Notes under the pieces: model-generated
Database searches by the model: none
The model's input: only the letters and a program-made list of their open reading frames with translations
What the model was told of the DNA's origin: nothing
NCBI GenBank assembly: GCA_963422465.1
Contig: OY730169.1
Coordinates: 3,162,001 to 3,226,000 of the forward strand
DNA: 64,000 nt
Direction of reading: 5' to 3'
From: Lichina pygmaea
Lineage: Eukaryota; Ascomycota; Lichinomycetes; Lichinales; Lichinaceae
Shown: piece by piece, positions 11,998 to 23,100 of the stretch
Layout of the letters: each line of letters opens with the position of its first letter
Position numbering within the stretch: position 1 is the first letter of the stretch
Made by a program: the position numbers and the translations under genes

Positions 11998-12888
11998 ATG
12001 TGGTCTCTGCCAGGTCTCCTACCTCTTGGGCTGGCGGCCATCGTGGCAGGTCTGCCACTGCGGCACTCCCCAGAGGATACATCGCGCTTTGAACTTGACC
12101 GTGGCATCGGCGGGCCAAGGGAACGCAGTGAAGCGATGGCGCGGCTATATCTTCAAGACCACCCTGCCACTACAGGTCACGAGGCGGCTTTGGGACACTC
12201 GCATAGCGGGCTACGCAAGCGTAACATCACTCTGGATAGGATTCGCCGCCAGGCTCGGACTGGATATCGCAGACTGCGAAACTCCATCTGGTCGGGCATC
12301 AGTAAAGAACGTTGCTTCCAACGGAAGGTTGGTGTCTCCCAACACTCTTGGCAGCCTATCGTCTGCATGGTCGCTGAGATGGACGATCACACTCAGGCGG
12401 CCGAACTGTTCAAGGAAAGCAGTTCAAGGTTTCCCACCGCTGCCACCTTGGATGCATGGCTGGATATATGTAGCACATGGGAAAAGGCTCACGCTGATAC
12501 GAAGGATCCATACATCGGCCGATCACTCACAGACGGAGATCTCAGAGACGCAGCAATCAATCGGCCAAGCCCCAGTGTCGAGGAGCTACTTGCCGCACTT
12601 GCCGTCATGCGCAAGTTGCCCGGATATTCACCTTTACTGGACGAGCTCGAACGCAGCTTGCCTGATAACGTAAGAGCAGGCTTCAAGCTGAATTCCTATC
12701 TCAGGAAGCTGGAGAGAATGAAGCGGAGAGGGAGAATACCCAAGGGCTACAACAACGACTTTACCAATGTCTCTCCGGACTTGCTAAAGCAACCCTTGAA
12801 GTATTTCGGGATCAGGGGAAACGCCGGCATGACTCCTGCAGGCAGCCGGCCGATGACGGGTGGAGGAGGGGTCATGAGGCCTATCTAG
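11998..12888 (+). CDS. putative secreted protein of unknown function
   Basis: I do not recognise this protein. It is a single exon of 296 residues, starting at the ATG at 11998 because that places a good signal peptide at the N-terminus: a hydrophobic run through about residue 18 with an AG cleavage site. An upstream in-frame start would bury it. An RKR site at residues 73-75 could be a Kex2 cleavage point. The rest is charged, mostly helical-looking, with three Cys (106, 123, 158), no transmembrane segment and a Gly-rich end. It is the last gene before 50 kb of retroelements, a usual setting for fast-evolving effector-like genes in fungi. That role is only inference. Confidence 0.6.
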   Translation: MWSLPGLLPLGLAAIVAGLPLRHSPEDTSRFELDRGIGGPRERSEAMARLYLQDHPATTGHEAALGHSHSGLRKRNITLDRIRRQARTGYRRLRNSIWSGISKERCFQRKVGVSQHSWQPIVCMVAEMDDHTQAAELFKESSSRFPTAATLDAWLDICSTWEKAHADTKDPYIGRSLTDGDLRDAAINRPSPSVEELLAALAVMRKLPGYSPLLDELERSLPDNVRAGFKLNSYLRKLERMKRRGRIPKGYNNDFTNVSPDLLKQPLKYFGIRGNAGMTPAGSRPMTGGGGVMRPI

Positions 12889-13850
12889 TGACGGATCATC
12901 AGCCGGGGAGTCGCGGAGGAGATGAGCGCATTCGGGCTGGATCCAACATCTTGACATTTGATTTTCTCGCTCGCTCATCGCTCATCTCAACATTCCTCCA
13001 GCTCTCCAGATGATGACCGCATAGGCCCACAGCCCATAGAGCCTTGTCCCAACTGATCTATACCTACCCATCCCCAAAGAATCTTTCATCTCTTTCTTCT
13101 AGAAGTAGCAACCCTTGAAAAGTCTTGAGCTCTATTCATGTTCATGGTCAAGAGAGTCACTCCTGTACATTAGTCATGAGAAAGCGTCTCTCCCTGCAGA
13201 ATAAGCACTCATGTTTTGAAACACCCTCCCTCCCACCCTCACAGTAGTTGCCGAGTACGTTCCGTACGTCAGACTTCATTGTTCATTGCACTACACACAA
13301 GTACCATGACTCTTGATCTTTCAATTTCACTCGATACTTCCTCACAATCTTCGATCGAGTGAGAAACCTGCAGGAATGACACGGCTGATGCCTGCACACA
13401 TACCGCACGTATGGGAAACAGTAATGAGTGAGTGAGTCAGTTGGTCTTGCTTCATTACCACGACTGTACCGTACCTGGCTGTTGGGGTAAAAAACGATGG
13501 CCACAACCAGCTTTGTAGAGGAAGCTTGCGCACTCCGCTCAGAGCTACAGCGACTCATAGAAGTAGCCAGTCCCACTGCCGACAAGACCCAGGTGAACGG
13601 GGGACTACTCCGGCGGATCACCAGACACCTGCAAGCATCAATCACACAGACTGAGACCTCCAACACCGGTGCCGCAACACCACCTGCCCACCACAACACC
13701 ACTGAGCCCACCCCAAGGACCATCCTTGAGGTGGTGCAGTGTATTGAACAACAACTGGATACCGGCCTACCACCTCCCAATCAAAAACTCTTCCCAGTAC
13801 CACATCGTCAAAGGACCATCACTTTTGACAATCAGCGGATTTTGTCATAA
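12889..13850. other. boundary region between gene island and retroelement block
   Basis: From 12889 to 13496 there is the 3' flank of the secreted-protein gene and a last group of TACGTAC-like tracts. An open frame at 13497-13850 (plus, 117 codons, starting MATTSFVEEACALRSELQRL) has a helical N-terminus. It could be the first ORF or leader of LINE-1, or a host remnant. CpG is still frequent here and falls sharply beyond about 13,900. Confidence 0.4.
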
Positions 13851-14468
13851 GTCCTGGAAACCAGTCGCGAACCTTGCCGAAACCACCCACTTCCCAAGGG
13901 TGAAAACCCATCCCTTTTCTGAATCAGGCCTATTGGTCAAAAGTCGTGATCCCAGAACTCACGTCTTCTTGCTTTAACTACCAACCACCCAGCCACAACA
14001 AGAGTGAGAGAGACCAGAGGTATCCTGAAGGACTGGGCAAAGCTCTTCCTACCTTGGAACAATCAGCCCTGAGACCAAAACTCAGGATTAAGCCAGCACT
14101 CCCAGTCTATCAGAGATAAAACACCAAACCTCTTCTAAAAGTGAGAAACATCCACCAACAAGGAGATCAGGGCTCCCAGGATAAGAGGAATAGTTTAGAG
14201 CTTGCCTCTAGTGCTGGTAGAGTTGAAAAACTCTAGGAAAGCTCAGGCAGGGGGTGTGGTCCCTAGCTTGAGTTAATACAACCAGATTTCCCTAGAGTCT
14301 AGTTGGAAAAGACTGCCCAGGAAAGTACAGTCTTGGGGAGTGGTCCCAGGATTGTGCAACTACTGCTAGGAACCAGGTGACCCTTTGCGAACAACTGGAA
14401 GAAGCCTCCAAAAGAGCCTTACCAATCCCAGCCAAAAAGAACTACTGGAAGACATCTAAAATCATATA

Positions 14469-15871
14469 ATGTCAAAGAGAAAACCAGAGAAAGAGAAAGA
14501 AAACCAGTCTTCTCCAAGCTCCCAGCAACCCCCAGTGGCCAACTCCCTGACAGACCAATCCCAGACTCAAGAAAAAGAAGAAGAGAAGGGGCTGACACCT
14601 CCCCAGCTAGTGGAAGAATAGCTTATCCACACAAAAGCTCCCCAACACATCAAAAAAGCATGGGATAGTATTCTGTCCAAAGTGGCAGAAGCTCTGGACA
14701 AAGATGTCCCCACTCACTCACCTAACTCCCAGAGTCTCCAGAAGATACTTGAGAGACTGGACAGTATTGAGAAACAAGTCCAAAAACAAAACACCAAGCC
14801 AACATATGCCCAGACAGTCCAGAAAACAGTAGGATAGGAAATCCCTGTTCCAACCAGAATCTACAGTGAAATCACAATCAGACCTGGAACACAGACTGGC
14901 CAGCTAGCAAACAGAACACCAGCCCAGCTTATGGAAGCTCTCAAGAAGAAAACACCACTCTCCTGCCAAAAAGAAATAAGAGCAGCCAGAAAACTACTCT
15001 CAGGAGATATTATAATCTCTCTGGAAACTCCTCAAGCCAAGACTCAGCTAGAGGAAAACAAGGACTGGATCCCAGCTGTCTTTACAGCAGAGGCCAAGAT
15101 ATCACCCAGAATCTTTCCAGTGCTTGTCCATGGAGTGCAGACAAAAGACTTCAAGCCAGAGAACCTGGAGGAAACAAAAAGGCAATCTTCTCCCAAAACC
15201 CTGGGATGGAAAGTAAAGTCAACATCCTAAGAACCTACTAGTCCAGAAAAGCCAAACTCCTCCAGAAGCCAGTCACATCTCTACATCTGGATCTAGCCAC
15301 CCCAGAGCAAGCAAACCTTCTAATTGAGAAAGGAGTAGTTCTAGGATACACTCTACATAAGGTAGAACCAGCCCTGCTAGCAACATCAGTCACCCAGTGC
15401 TACAAATGTGCAAGGTTTGGACACCAAGCACGCACTTGCCAAGCCCAAGCCCAGTGCACAGCCTGTGGAGGAAAGCATGCCAGAAGAGACTGCCAGACTC
15501 CTCCAGAAACTCTAACACCAAAATGTGCAAACTGCAAGGGAAACCACCCAGCCTGGTCAAAGTCCTGCCAGAAAAAACAGGAAGCAATCCAGAAAGCAAG
15601 GGAGGCATGGCTAGCAAGACCAGGGAGGTACACAACAGCCCCCAGACTAGCTCTACCTCAGACTCCCTCAACACAAGAAAAAGAGCCAAGTCTACAAGAC
15701 AGACAAGAAGCCAAGAAAAGAAAACAAGGGGAAGTACTAAGAGCATGCTCAAGCTCAAGACTGAACTCTCAGCTCCCCACTTTCCCACTTGCACAGAACT
15801 CAGAGTTCCAAATCAACATACCCAGAAAAAAAGCTACTGAGATCTTGGAAGACTCTAGCCAAGAGGATTAA
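14469..15871 (+). pseudogene. LINE-1 ORF1, gag-like zinc-knuckle protein, degraded
   Basis: ORF1 products of Tad-like LINEs bind the element RNA. The ATG at 14469 starts a Lys/Glu/Gln-rich N-terminus. The frame is interrupted by TAG codons near 14621 and 14835 and shifts near 15180, so it no longer makes a whole protein. The C-terminal part keeps three CCHC-type knuckles between about 15,395 and 15,570: CYKCARFGHQARTC, then CTACGGKHARRDC, then CANCKGNHPAWSKSC. The stop TAA at 15869-15871 shares its last A with the ORF2 ATG (TAATG). Confidence 0.85.
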
Positions 15872-16543
15872 TGAGTTACTCCACACTTAACCTTCTCCAG
15901 TACAATGTCCAGAAAAGCCAGACATGCCAAGAACTTCTACTGGCAAACCCTAGACTACAGGAAGTGGACATCATCACTCTGCAAGAACCCTGGAAAAACC
16001 CCCACCAAGAATCAAGCATCTCTACAATATTCTCAGCCTTCTACCCTTTACAAAGCCAGGAGCTAGGGAGAACACTTGTTCTTGTTAACAGAAGAATTTT
16101 GCGGTCATCTATAAGCCTAATTTTCTGGAGTAAAGATCTAGTCTCCTTGGAGATAAGAGTTCAAACAAAGTCATTCTGGATCCACAGCCTCTATTTCACA
16201 CCCACAAGCCAAAGGAACTATAGAGAGTCAGCTCAGACTCTTCTAGACCTACTGGAACAAGCTATCCAAAAAGAGGGTGAACATATTCTCCTGACAGACT
16301 TAAATCTCCACCACCCAAGTTGGTCAAAGTCAAGCCAGCTATACTCAGAACTGGCCTTATCCTTCAAGGACCTAACAGACAAATGGGGACTAGAGCTGGC
16401 AATAGCTCCCTACACACCAACAAGAGCAAGAACTTCTCTAGAACCATCTTTATCAGCAATTGATCTTTCTTTTATTTCAAGTTCTTTACTTAATTCTCTT
16501 ATTTACTCACAAATTAACATGAGATTCCACACAGAGTCAGACC
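15871..16543 (+). pseudogene. LINE-1 ORF2, endonuclease part
   Basis: N-terminal apurinic-like endonuclease of a LINE, which nicks the target for target-primed reverse transcription. Visible segments are LLQYNVQKS, ITLQEPW (catalytic Glu), LLTDLNLHHPSW (Asp/Asn) and AIDLSFISSSL. The final SDHRP motif lies across the B1 insertion. It starts at the TAATG overlap with ORF1. The frame is open right up to the insertion. Confidence 0.9.
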
Positions 16544-16956
16544 TGTTAAGGCCTAGGCCGGAACAGCCTAGGTAAGCGAGGGAGGTGTGTTAGTCATACG
16601 GAACAACATCCGACCGACCGGTGGACGAGCAGGAGCTAAGCGAGGAGCTTGACCGGTGGACAAGCAGGAGCTAAGCGAGGAGCTCGACCGGTGGACGAGC
16701 AGAAGCTAAGCGAGGAGCTCGACCACGCAAAAGGATGATACCCCTCGAGGAAGACCCCCTCCCTCAGGCATCTGTATAAAGACCACCCCAAAAGCCCAGA
16801 GGGATTAGCTCTCCAGGCTGAACACATCATATAAGACTAATAGTACAGGGAGATTTACCTACCTGTCTATTTATCTATTGAGTCCCTGTCCAGAATCCAC
16901 TCTGCAAAGCAACAGACCGTACTGGTTTCTGTGTGAACTCGGCCCGGCCTTTAACA
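16544..16956 (+). repeat. B1 5' LTR
   Basis: 413 bp. Three tandem units of about 36 bp (about 16,605-16,725) can form hairpins. A TATAAA box is at 16775-16780. The segment AGGCTGAA (16815-16822), 40 bp downstream of it, is complementary to TTCAGCCT just beyond the LTR (16959-16966), the probable primer site. Confidence 0.95.
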
Positions 16957-16991
16957 GTTTCAGCCTCTAACATATAGGACACTGACTTGAT

Positions 16992-18200
16992 ATGATAGTG
17001 GATCCACAAAGCCCTACCCCTTCTCAGGCTGCTCAGGCGGCTCAAGCCCAGGCTGCTCAGGTGGCTCAGGCCCAGGCTGCCCAGGTAGCACCTGTTGTCA
17101 ATCTACCACCCAAACCCTTGAAGGTAGGAGTGCTGAAGAGCTACGATGGATCCAGAGAAGGACTGGAGTTATTCTTCTCACAACTGGAGCTCTACTATGG
17201 GTTCAATACAGCCCAGTTCCCAACAGATCAGGAGAAGGTGCTGTTTGCAGCCTCCTACCTGGAAGGACTGGCCTTCGCTTGGTTCAATGTCTACTTAAGA
17301 GATTACCTTGACAATCAAGCAGACCCCAAGAAGCAAGAAGACAATACCCGACAGGTCATGGGGAGCTTGAAGACCTTTAAGACAGCCATGAGGAAGATGT
17401 TCGGGATCCTCGATAAGGAAAAAGATGTGGAACGAAAGCTCCAAGCACTGCGGCAAACAGGATCAGTATCAGAATTTGTGGCAAAGTTCTAACAACTAGC
17501 AGTAAGGACCCAGTGGGGGGATAGCGCACTAACAGCACTATTCTACCAAGGTCTTAAGGAACAAGTTAAAGATAACATCACGCAAGGAGACCAACCCACC
17601 AAGCTCTACAAAATGATCAAGACTGCAGCCCACATTGACGACTGACAGTTTGAGAGAGAGCTTGAGAAGTGAGGCAAGCAGACAAAACTATAGGCAAAGA
17701 AAAAGCCAACACCCACCAAAGATAACTACAGCTTGGTACCCATGGAAATCAACGTGACAGAACCACAAAAAAAGAAGACACAGAAGTGTTACAACTGTCA
17801 GAAAGTGGGCCACCTTGCAGTGAACTGCAGGAGCAAGAAGAAGAGCAAGAAGGGCAAAGGGAAGCAGTTGAACACCACAAGTGCCTGGAAAGGCAAGAAG
17901 AGGGAGGAGTCCCAGAGAGCTCCCCAAGGCACACTGCCCCACAATTACTCTGAGGTGGCACTTCTCAGAGAGGAGGATGACCTCTGATGACACACCAAAC
18001 AACTTGAGAACATACTTCAGGAAACCTTGGATTGCCTCAACAAGGTCTAAAGGAAGGTTGATGGAATCCACTGGGAAGAAGACCTGATCTCCGAGTTCAA
18101 CGCAACCGGCTATATGGAGGAACTGGTTGATGACAAGAAAGCCAAACCACCACCAGTCCCCGACAAACCTGTCCTTCGATGACAGGATACAACCCTATCA
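16992..18200 (+). pseudogene. B1 gag region
   Basis: Capsid-type gag. It starts with MIVDPQSPTPSQ and a Gln/Ala repeat encoded by a minisatellite. A capsid-like helical domain follows (LELFFSQLELYYGF; DQEKVLFAASYLEGLAFAWF), then a CYNCQKVGHLAVNC zinc knuckle near 17,790. Broken. Confidence 0.88.
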
Positions 18201-19125
18201 GAAATAGGGGAAAGGCAAGTGTCATGATGGGTTGACAACACCCTCAGCATCACACAGGTCAGAGATATTGCCACACAAGTGGATCTGCACCAGGCTACAA
18301 CAGCAGCCTGCGGACAGCCTTACTGGAAGGTGTGCGAAGACAACCACTGCAAGGAACACCTTCTAGAGAAAAGAAAGAAGATGTGGTTCCCAGGGTCTGA
18401 GGTGGAAGTGCAATGGAATATGCACATCCAAAGGGTTAACTCTGAACAAGATGATTGTGACCAAGACCTGTGGGAATGATGCCTCACCACATGATGCAAA
18501 CAACATGTGGCAGAGTGTCAGGCCCAGGGTCTAGGCAACTCAAAAAACTAGCAGTGCTCTCCAAAACTGGGGTTGGAAGAGCAGGCAAGACAACACCCTG
18601 GGAGGAAGAAGTCAAGCAGAGTCTTGACATGACAGCCTGCAGCCCACACTTTCACATCAAGATCAGAGTCAATGGGTGGTTGGCTAAGGCCATGATTGAC
18701 TCTGGTGTGACTGGCAACTTCATGTCAGAAAGCTTTACCAGAAAGAACAAGGTTCCAGTCCAAAGTAAAAAAGACCTCTACCAGTTGATGGTGGTGGATG
18801 GAACACCACTCTCCAAAGACAAGAGACAAGTGACAAAAGAGACCAAGAGCCTGAGACTGAGTGTCCATGGCACGACAATTGGAACAGAGGAATTTGACTT
18901 GGTCTGAATACTACACAAAGTTATATTGGGACTTCTGTGGTTGGAGAAACAAAACCCAAGGATTGACTGGAGAAGAAGGCAACTAGTTTTTCCTGACAAA
19001 ACACTGGTCATGTCAGAACCAGGGGTGACGATTAAAGAAATCTCACTGACATGGTGGAAGAAATACCACCAGTGCGGGCAGGCCTGTGTAGCCTGGATAA
19101 AACTCTGAACCCAACAACTTTGTAC
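18201..19125 (+). pseudogene. B1 linker with W-C-C-H motif and protease region
   Basis: Contains a W-x2-C-x4-C-x2-H motif (WKVCEDNHCKEH, near 18,320) and then the retropepsin-like protease with an IDSGVTGNF active-site segment near 18,695. It is followed by the WLEKQNPRIDW segment. A1 is inserted at 19,126. Broken. Confidence 0.85.
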
Positions 19126-19719
19126 TGTTGCGGTCCGTACCGTACTGTCCTATCCGAGTATAGGATTAGGGCGAGAGGTGGAAGGCAGGTTGGTTCTCGC
19201 AGGAGAGGAGTGTCAAGGAGCGCGAAGGGGTTTGGTGGAACGTGGTGGTGGTGACACCTGATCAACAGCTTCGTACAAAAGGATTGTATTGAAGTAGATC
19301 TAGTTGTCTGGATCACAACATGAGTTGAAGACAATTGTTCCATAGGGGAACTATCACCGGACTATATAGTGCCCAGTTCGTGAGCAGAGTGAGCTCTGCT
19401 CACTTTGCTCACTTTTCATGCACGCTGCAGTGAGCTGGGTGAGCTCTGCTCACTTTGCTCACTTTTCATGCACGCTGCGGTGAGCTGGGTGAGCTCTGCT
19501 CACTTTGCTCACTTTTCATGCACGCTGCGGCGAGCTGGGTGAGCTCTGCTCACTTTGCTCACTTGTTTGTGTATATGCATGCTGCGGTGAGCACCCCCTG
19601 GTTTGTCTCACCGGTCACGTGACTGGTTCCCGTGTCACGCTGTCTGGTACTTCCATCCAGTATCCTGTCTGCTGCTTTCTGTGAGTATATAAAGACTGTG
19701 TTCCTCCTGGGTCGTAACA
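19126..19719 (-). repeat. A1 3' LTR (left)
   Basis: 594 bp; TGTTGCGG to GTAACA on the plus strand. Four tandem hairpin units lie between about 19,380 and 19,600; the first is a perfect 10-bp stem GTGAGCAGAG / CTCTGCTCAC with a 4-base loop. The palindrome ACTATATAGT (19361-19370) is the likely sense TATA. A second TATA (TATATAAAG, 19686-19694) points right, toward the antisense ORF. Confidence 0.93.
19686..19694 (+). promoter_or_regulatory. TATA box facing the antisense ORF of A1
   Basis: TATATAAAG lies 25 bp before the LTR end and 68 bp before the antisense ATG at 19763. A2 has a TATAAAT at the matching place (about 24,963) although the flanking LTR sequence differs, which suggests the box is kept for function. 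Confidence 0.5.
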
Positions 19720-19762
19720 CTATCCTCCTCTCCATCTTTCATCGTCTTGATGAAATCTGGTC

Positions 19763-20167
19763 ATGCCTCCAAAGTCACGTGCGACTGTTAGCCAAACTCA
19801 GCTGGCTGCTCAAATCTGTGATCAGGGTTTTGTTTCATGTACACCCTGTGACTTTTGTGTTCTCCGTGGTCGTCTGTGCTTCCAGATGCCAGGAGAAGAT
19901 GATAAGTTGAAATGTGCTGCGTGCACTCAGCGCGGAAGGTCTTGTGTCTCTGTGTCCTGGGAATCTTTGAACATGTTCCGGAACAACCTCTGTGAGGATG
20001 TTGCCGCTGACAAGGCAACACGCGATACACTCTTTGAACAACTTGCCACAGTACAGACTTGTCTGTCTTGGAAGCAAAAGGTGTTGGAGAGTGCTGAGGT
20101 CTGTGCGAGGCAGAAGCTTCAGTGCTTGGTGAAAGAGATGGAGTCGGATGGTGAGGATTTGACTTAA
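19763..20167 (+). CDS. antisense accessory ORF of A1: Zn2Cys6-spaced cluster plus coiled coil
   Basis: Reads opposite to A1 gag-pol, starting 44 bp inside the 3' LTR and stopping 4 bp short of the end of pol (tail to tail). It encodes 134 residues and looks whole. Cysteines 29, 32, 39, 51, 54 and 61 have the spacing C-x2-C-x6-C-x11-C-x2-C-x6-C, inside the range of fungal zinc clusters. A WESL segment and then a charged, heptad-like helix to about residue 125 follow. The layout suggests a small dimeric nucleic-acid-binding protein. The family is not one I can name; function is inference. Similar ORFs sit at the same place in A2, B1, B2, B3 and C1. Confidence 0.75.
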   Translation: MPPKSRATVSQTQLAAQICDQGFVSCTPCDFCVLRGRLCFQMPGEDDKLKCAACTQRGRSCVSVSWESLNMFRNNLCEDVAADKATRDTLFEQLATVQTCLSWKQKVLESAEVCARQKLQCLVKEMESDGEDLT

Positions 20168-20171
20168 TCAG

Positions 20172-23100
20172 TCATTGACATGTCCCTCCTGCAGGCCGAG
20201 CTGTTTGGTCCTGCTCCTGCCAAAACTGTCGCAGAAGAAGCCAGCAGTTCGCGAGGTTCTTGAGTGGTTCCCAGGTATTTTCTGAGTCTGGGTATCCTTT
20301 CCACTTGACGAGGTATTGCTGACCTTTTCTAGCCAGGATCTGTTCAACCTCAAACTCTTGTTCTTCTTCGGGTTGGTAATGGAATGTTTCCTGCAAGGGT
20401 GTGCTCTGGTCGGCTGGTTCAATCATTAATATATGAAAGTTTGGATGGACTCTGGCATCCCTTGGTAGTCGTATCTTGACGTTGACTGGTCCTGTTTTTT
20501 CTTCGACTGAAAATAGTCTGACCTTGATGTTGTCAAGTTTCTTTGTTTTTGGTTTCTTTGTTTTCCAATTTCTTGTAAGGAGGTAGACTTTATCCCCCTT
20601 CTTTAGCTGAGATGCCATTTTCGATTTCTTGTCCATTTGACATTGCATTCTTTCTGAGGTCTCTTGAAGGTAGTGCCTCATCATCGTGTGCGTTTGTCGT
20701 AGGAGCTTGTCATGTTGGAGTGCTTTCTCCACGTTTGGTGAAGCTCTGCTTGGCATCCCGATGTTCGCATGTTGTCCAAAATTGGCAAAAAATAGTGATT
20801 CCTTTGTTGAGTCTGATCTGTGCTGGTTGATTGCCAGCTGTGCCACCAGTAATAACTGTACCCAATTGCTGTGGGTCTGGTTGATGTAATACTGTAAGTA
20901 AGTCTCCAGGACTTGGTTTGCTCACTCTGTCTGGCTGTCAGTTTGTGGGTGATAGGCTGTAGACATTTTAGGTTTTGTTCCCATGGCTGCACTGATTGTC
21001 TTCCAGTAGTTGGATGTGAAGAGTTTGTCTCTGTCTGTAATGATCGTGATCAGAACTCTGTGGTCTCTGACCAATCTGTCCAGTAAAAAGTATCCCAACT
21101 GTTCTGCTGTGTGGGTCTCCTTGAATAGTACCACTATTAGATATTTTGTGAATCTGTCCACCATCACCATAATCAAGTCGTAGGTGATTCCTGTGACTGG
21201 GTCTTTGGACTTGGGTAGTTTTGTGATGAAGTCTATTGACACATCTTCCCACAGGCCTCTCAGTATCATGTTCAGGTGTTCTTCTCTGTATGGCTTGTGT
21301 CTTCCATGTTTGTTTTTCTGGCATAGTAGACACTTGCTGATGTAGTTTGTGACATGTTGTCAGAGGTTAATGATATTGTTCCCTGCCTGTTGGATAAGGT
21401 CTGTGGTCTTGGAGATTCCTGGGTGACCATGTGCTGGATTATTGTGGTAGTTCCTTATTAGTTCTTCAGTGTCTTCTGCTGTGAGCTTGTTGATCTGTGG
21501 TTGAGGCACCAGGTTTCCTTGCTGGTCCTGCTGTAAGATTGTTCCTTGGCGTTCATCATCTTCCATGTGGTCTTTTCGTCAGCTTAGTGTGTCTGCTCTC
21601 CCGTTGTCTTGTCCAGGGGTGTACAAGATCTTGAACTTGTGTTGCCCTAGGAGTTCAGCCCATCTGACTTGCTGTCTGTTCAGCTTCTTGGTTATCATGA
21701 ATGTTGTCAGATTCTTGTGGTCTGTGAGAACAGTGAGTTCAGAACTGCTTTCCGCGTACACTCTCCAGTGTTCAAGTGCGTTGACGACTGCCAGTAGCTC
21801 TTTATCGTGGATATCATAGTTTTGTTCCACTTGTGTTATTTTTTGTGAGTAGTAGGCAACTGGGTGCCACTTGCCGTCTGCCTGTTGGCATAGACATGCT
21901 CCCACTGCCTGATCTGAAGTGTCTGTCTTGATTTGTGTTGGTTGGCCTGTCTTGAAGTTGAGGAGAACTGGTTCCTTGGCGCAAGCGTCCTTGAGCTGTT
22001 GGAATGCTTTTTGTTGTCTCTCTGTCCACCGGTACTCCACGTCCTTCTTTGTGAGTTCTGTTAGTGGTGTTGCCATCTGTGAGTAGTTCTTAATGAACTG
22101 TCAGTTAAAGTTGGCAAATCCTAGGAAGGCTTGTACTTCCTTAACTGACATCAGTGTTGGCTATTGCTAAATCACTTTGATTTTCTCAGAGTCAATCTTG
22201 ATCCCTTCAATCTCTATGACATATCCAAGGAATTCAACTTCCAGTTTGTTGAACTTACATTTCTTTGGGTTGAGCTTGAGCCCTGCCTGTTGTAGGTATC
22301 GTAGAACATCCTTCACATGTTTGGTATGTTCCTGTTGCGTGTTCAAGTAGACAAGAATGTCGTCCAGGTAGGTGATAGCTGTTTAGTCCAGGTGTGCTCT
22401 GATGACGTTGTTGATCAATACTTGACATGTTGCTGGTGTGTTTGTGAGTCCGAATAGCATAACCAGATACTTGTAGTGTCTGTATCAGGTTCTGAAGACT
22501 GTCTTCCATTCTTCTCCTTCTTTCATGCGTATCAGGTTGTATGCTTCTTTCAAGTCCAGCTTGGTAAAGATTGTAGCTTGGCTGATCCTGTCTTGTAATT
22601 TGTTCGCATTTGGCAACGGATATCAGTTCTTGATGGTAATGTTGTTGAGTTTCCTGTAATCCACACAAAGTCGAAGACTTCCGTCTTTCTTTGGTGCAAA
22701 TAGTATCAGGTATCCTGCTGGCGATTGAGATTCTCGAATGAAACTCTTTTTCAGGTTTTCCTCCAGGTACTCGCGAAGTACTTGGAGCTCTTTCTCTGAT
22801 AACTGGTAAATTGGTCCAAATCCTGGCTCCGTCCCTGGTTGTAACTTGATCTCATGATCCCAAGGTTGGTGCTTAGACAACACTGCTGTTGTTGTCTCTT
22901 CCTGAAAGAGGTTATCATACTCAGGTCAGTACTCTTCAGAGATCTCCAGAGGGTTAACAACTTCCTCTCTCTTCATCTCTGACTGTTTGGCCACCTGGTT
23001 CCGGGGTGTGCCTGTCAAGGCAGACCTCTTCTCTTGAGAGTTGTCCTTTCTGTCAGTGAGGTTCCACTGAGGATTCCTTCCCTCATCTGTCCACACCTTC

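Larger units (their letters stand above)
13851..16543 (+). mobile_element. LINE-1, left part (Tad-like non-LTR retrotransposon)
   Basis: Left half of a LINE split by B1. The exact 5' boundary is not visible; 13,851 marks where CpG density drops. It holds a leader, ORF1 (14469-15871) and the first 673 bases of ORF2. The AGACC at 16539-16543 is repeated at 34705-34709, so ORF2 resumes at 34710. A gag-like ORF1 with three zinc knuckles plus an ORF2 with endonuclease and reverse transcriptase fits the Tad clade of filamentous fungi. Confidence 0.85.
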
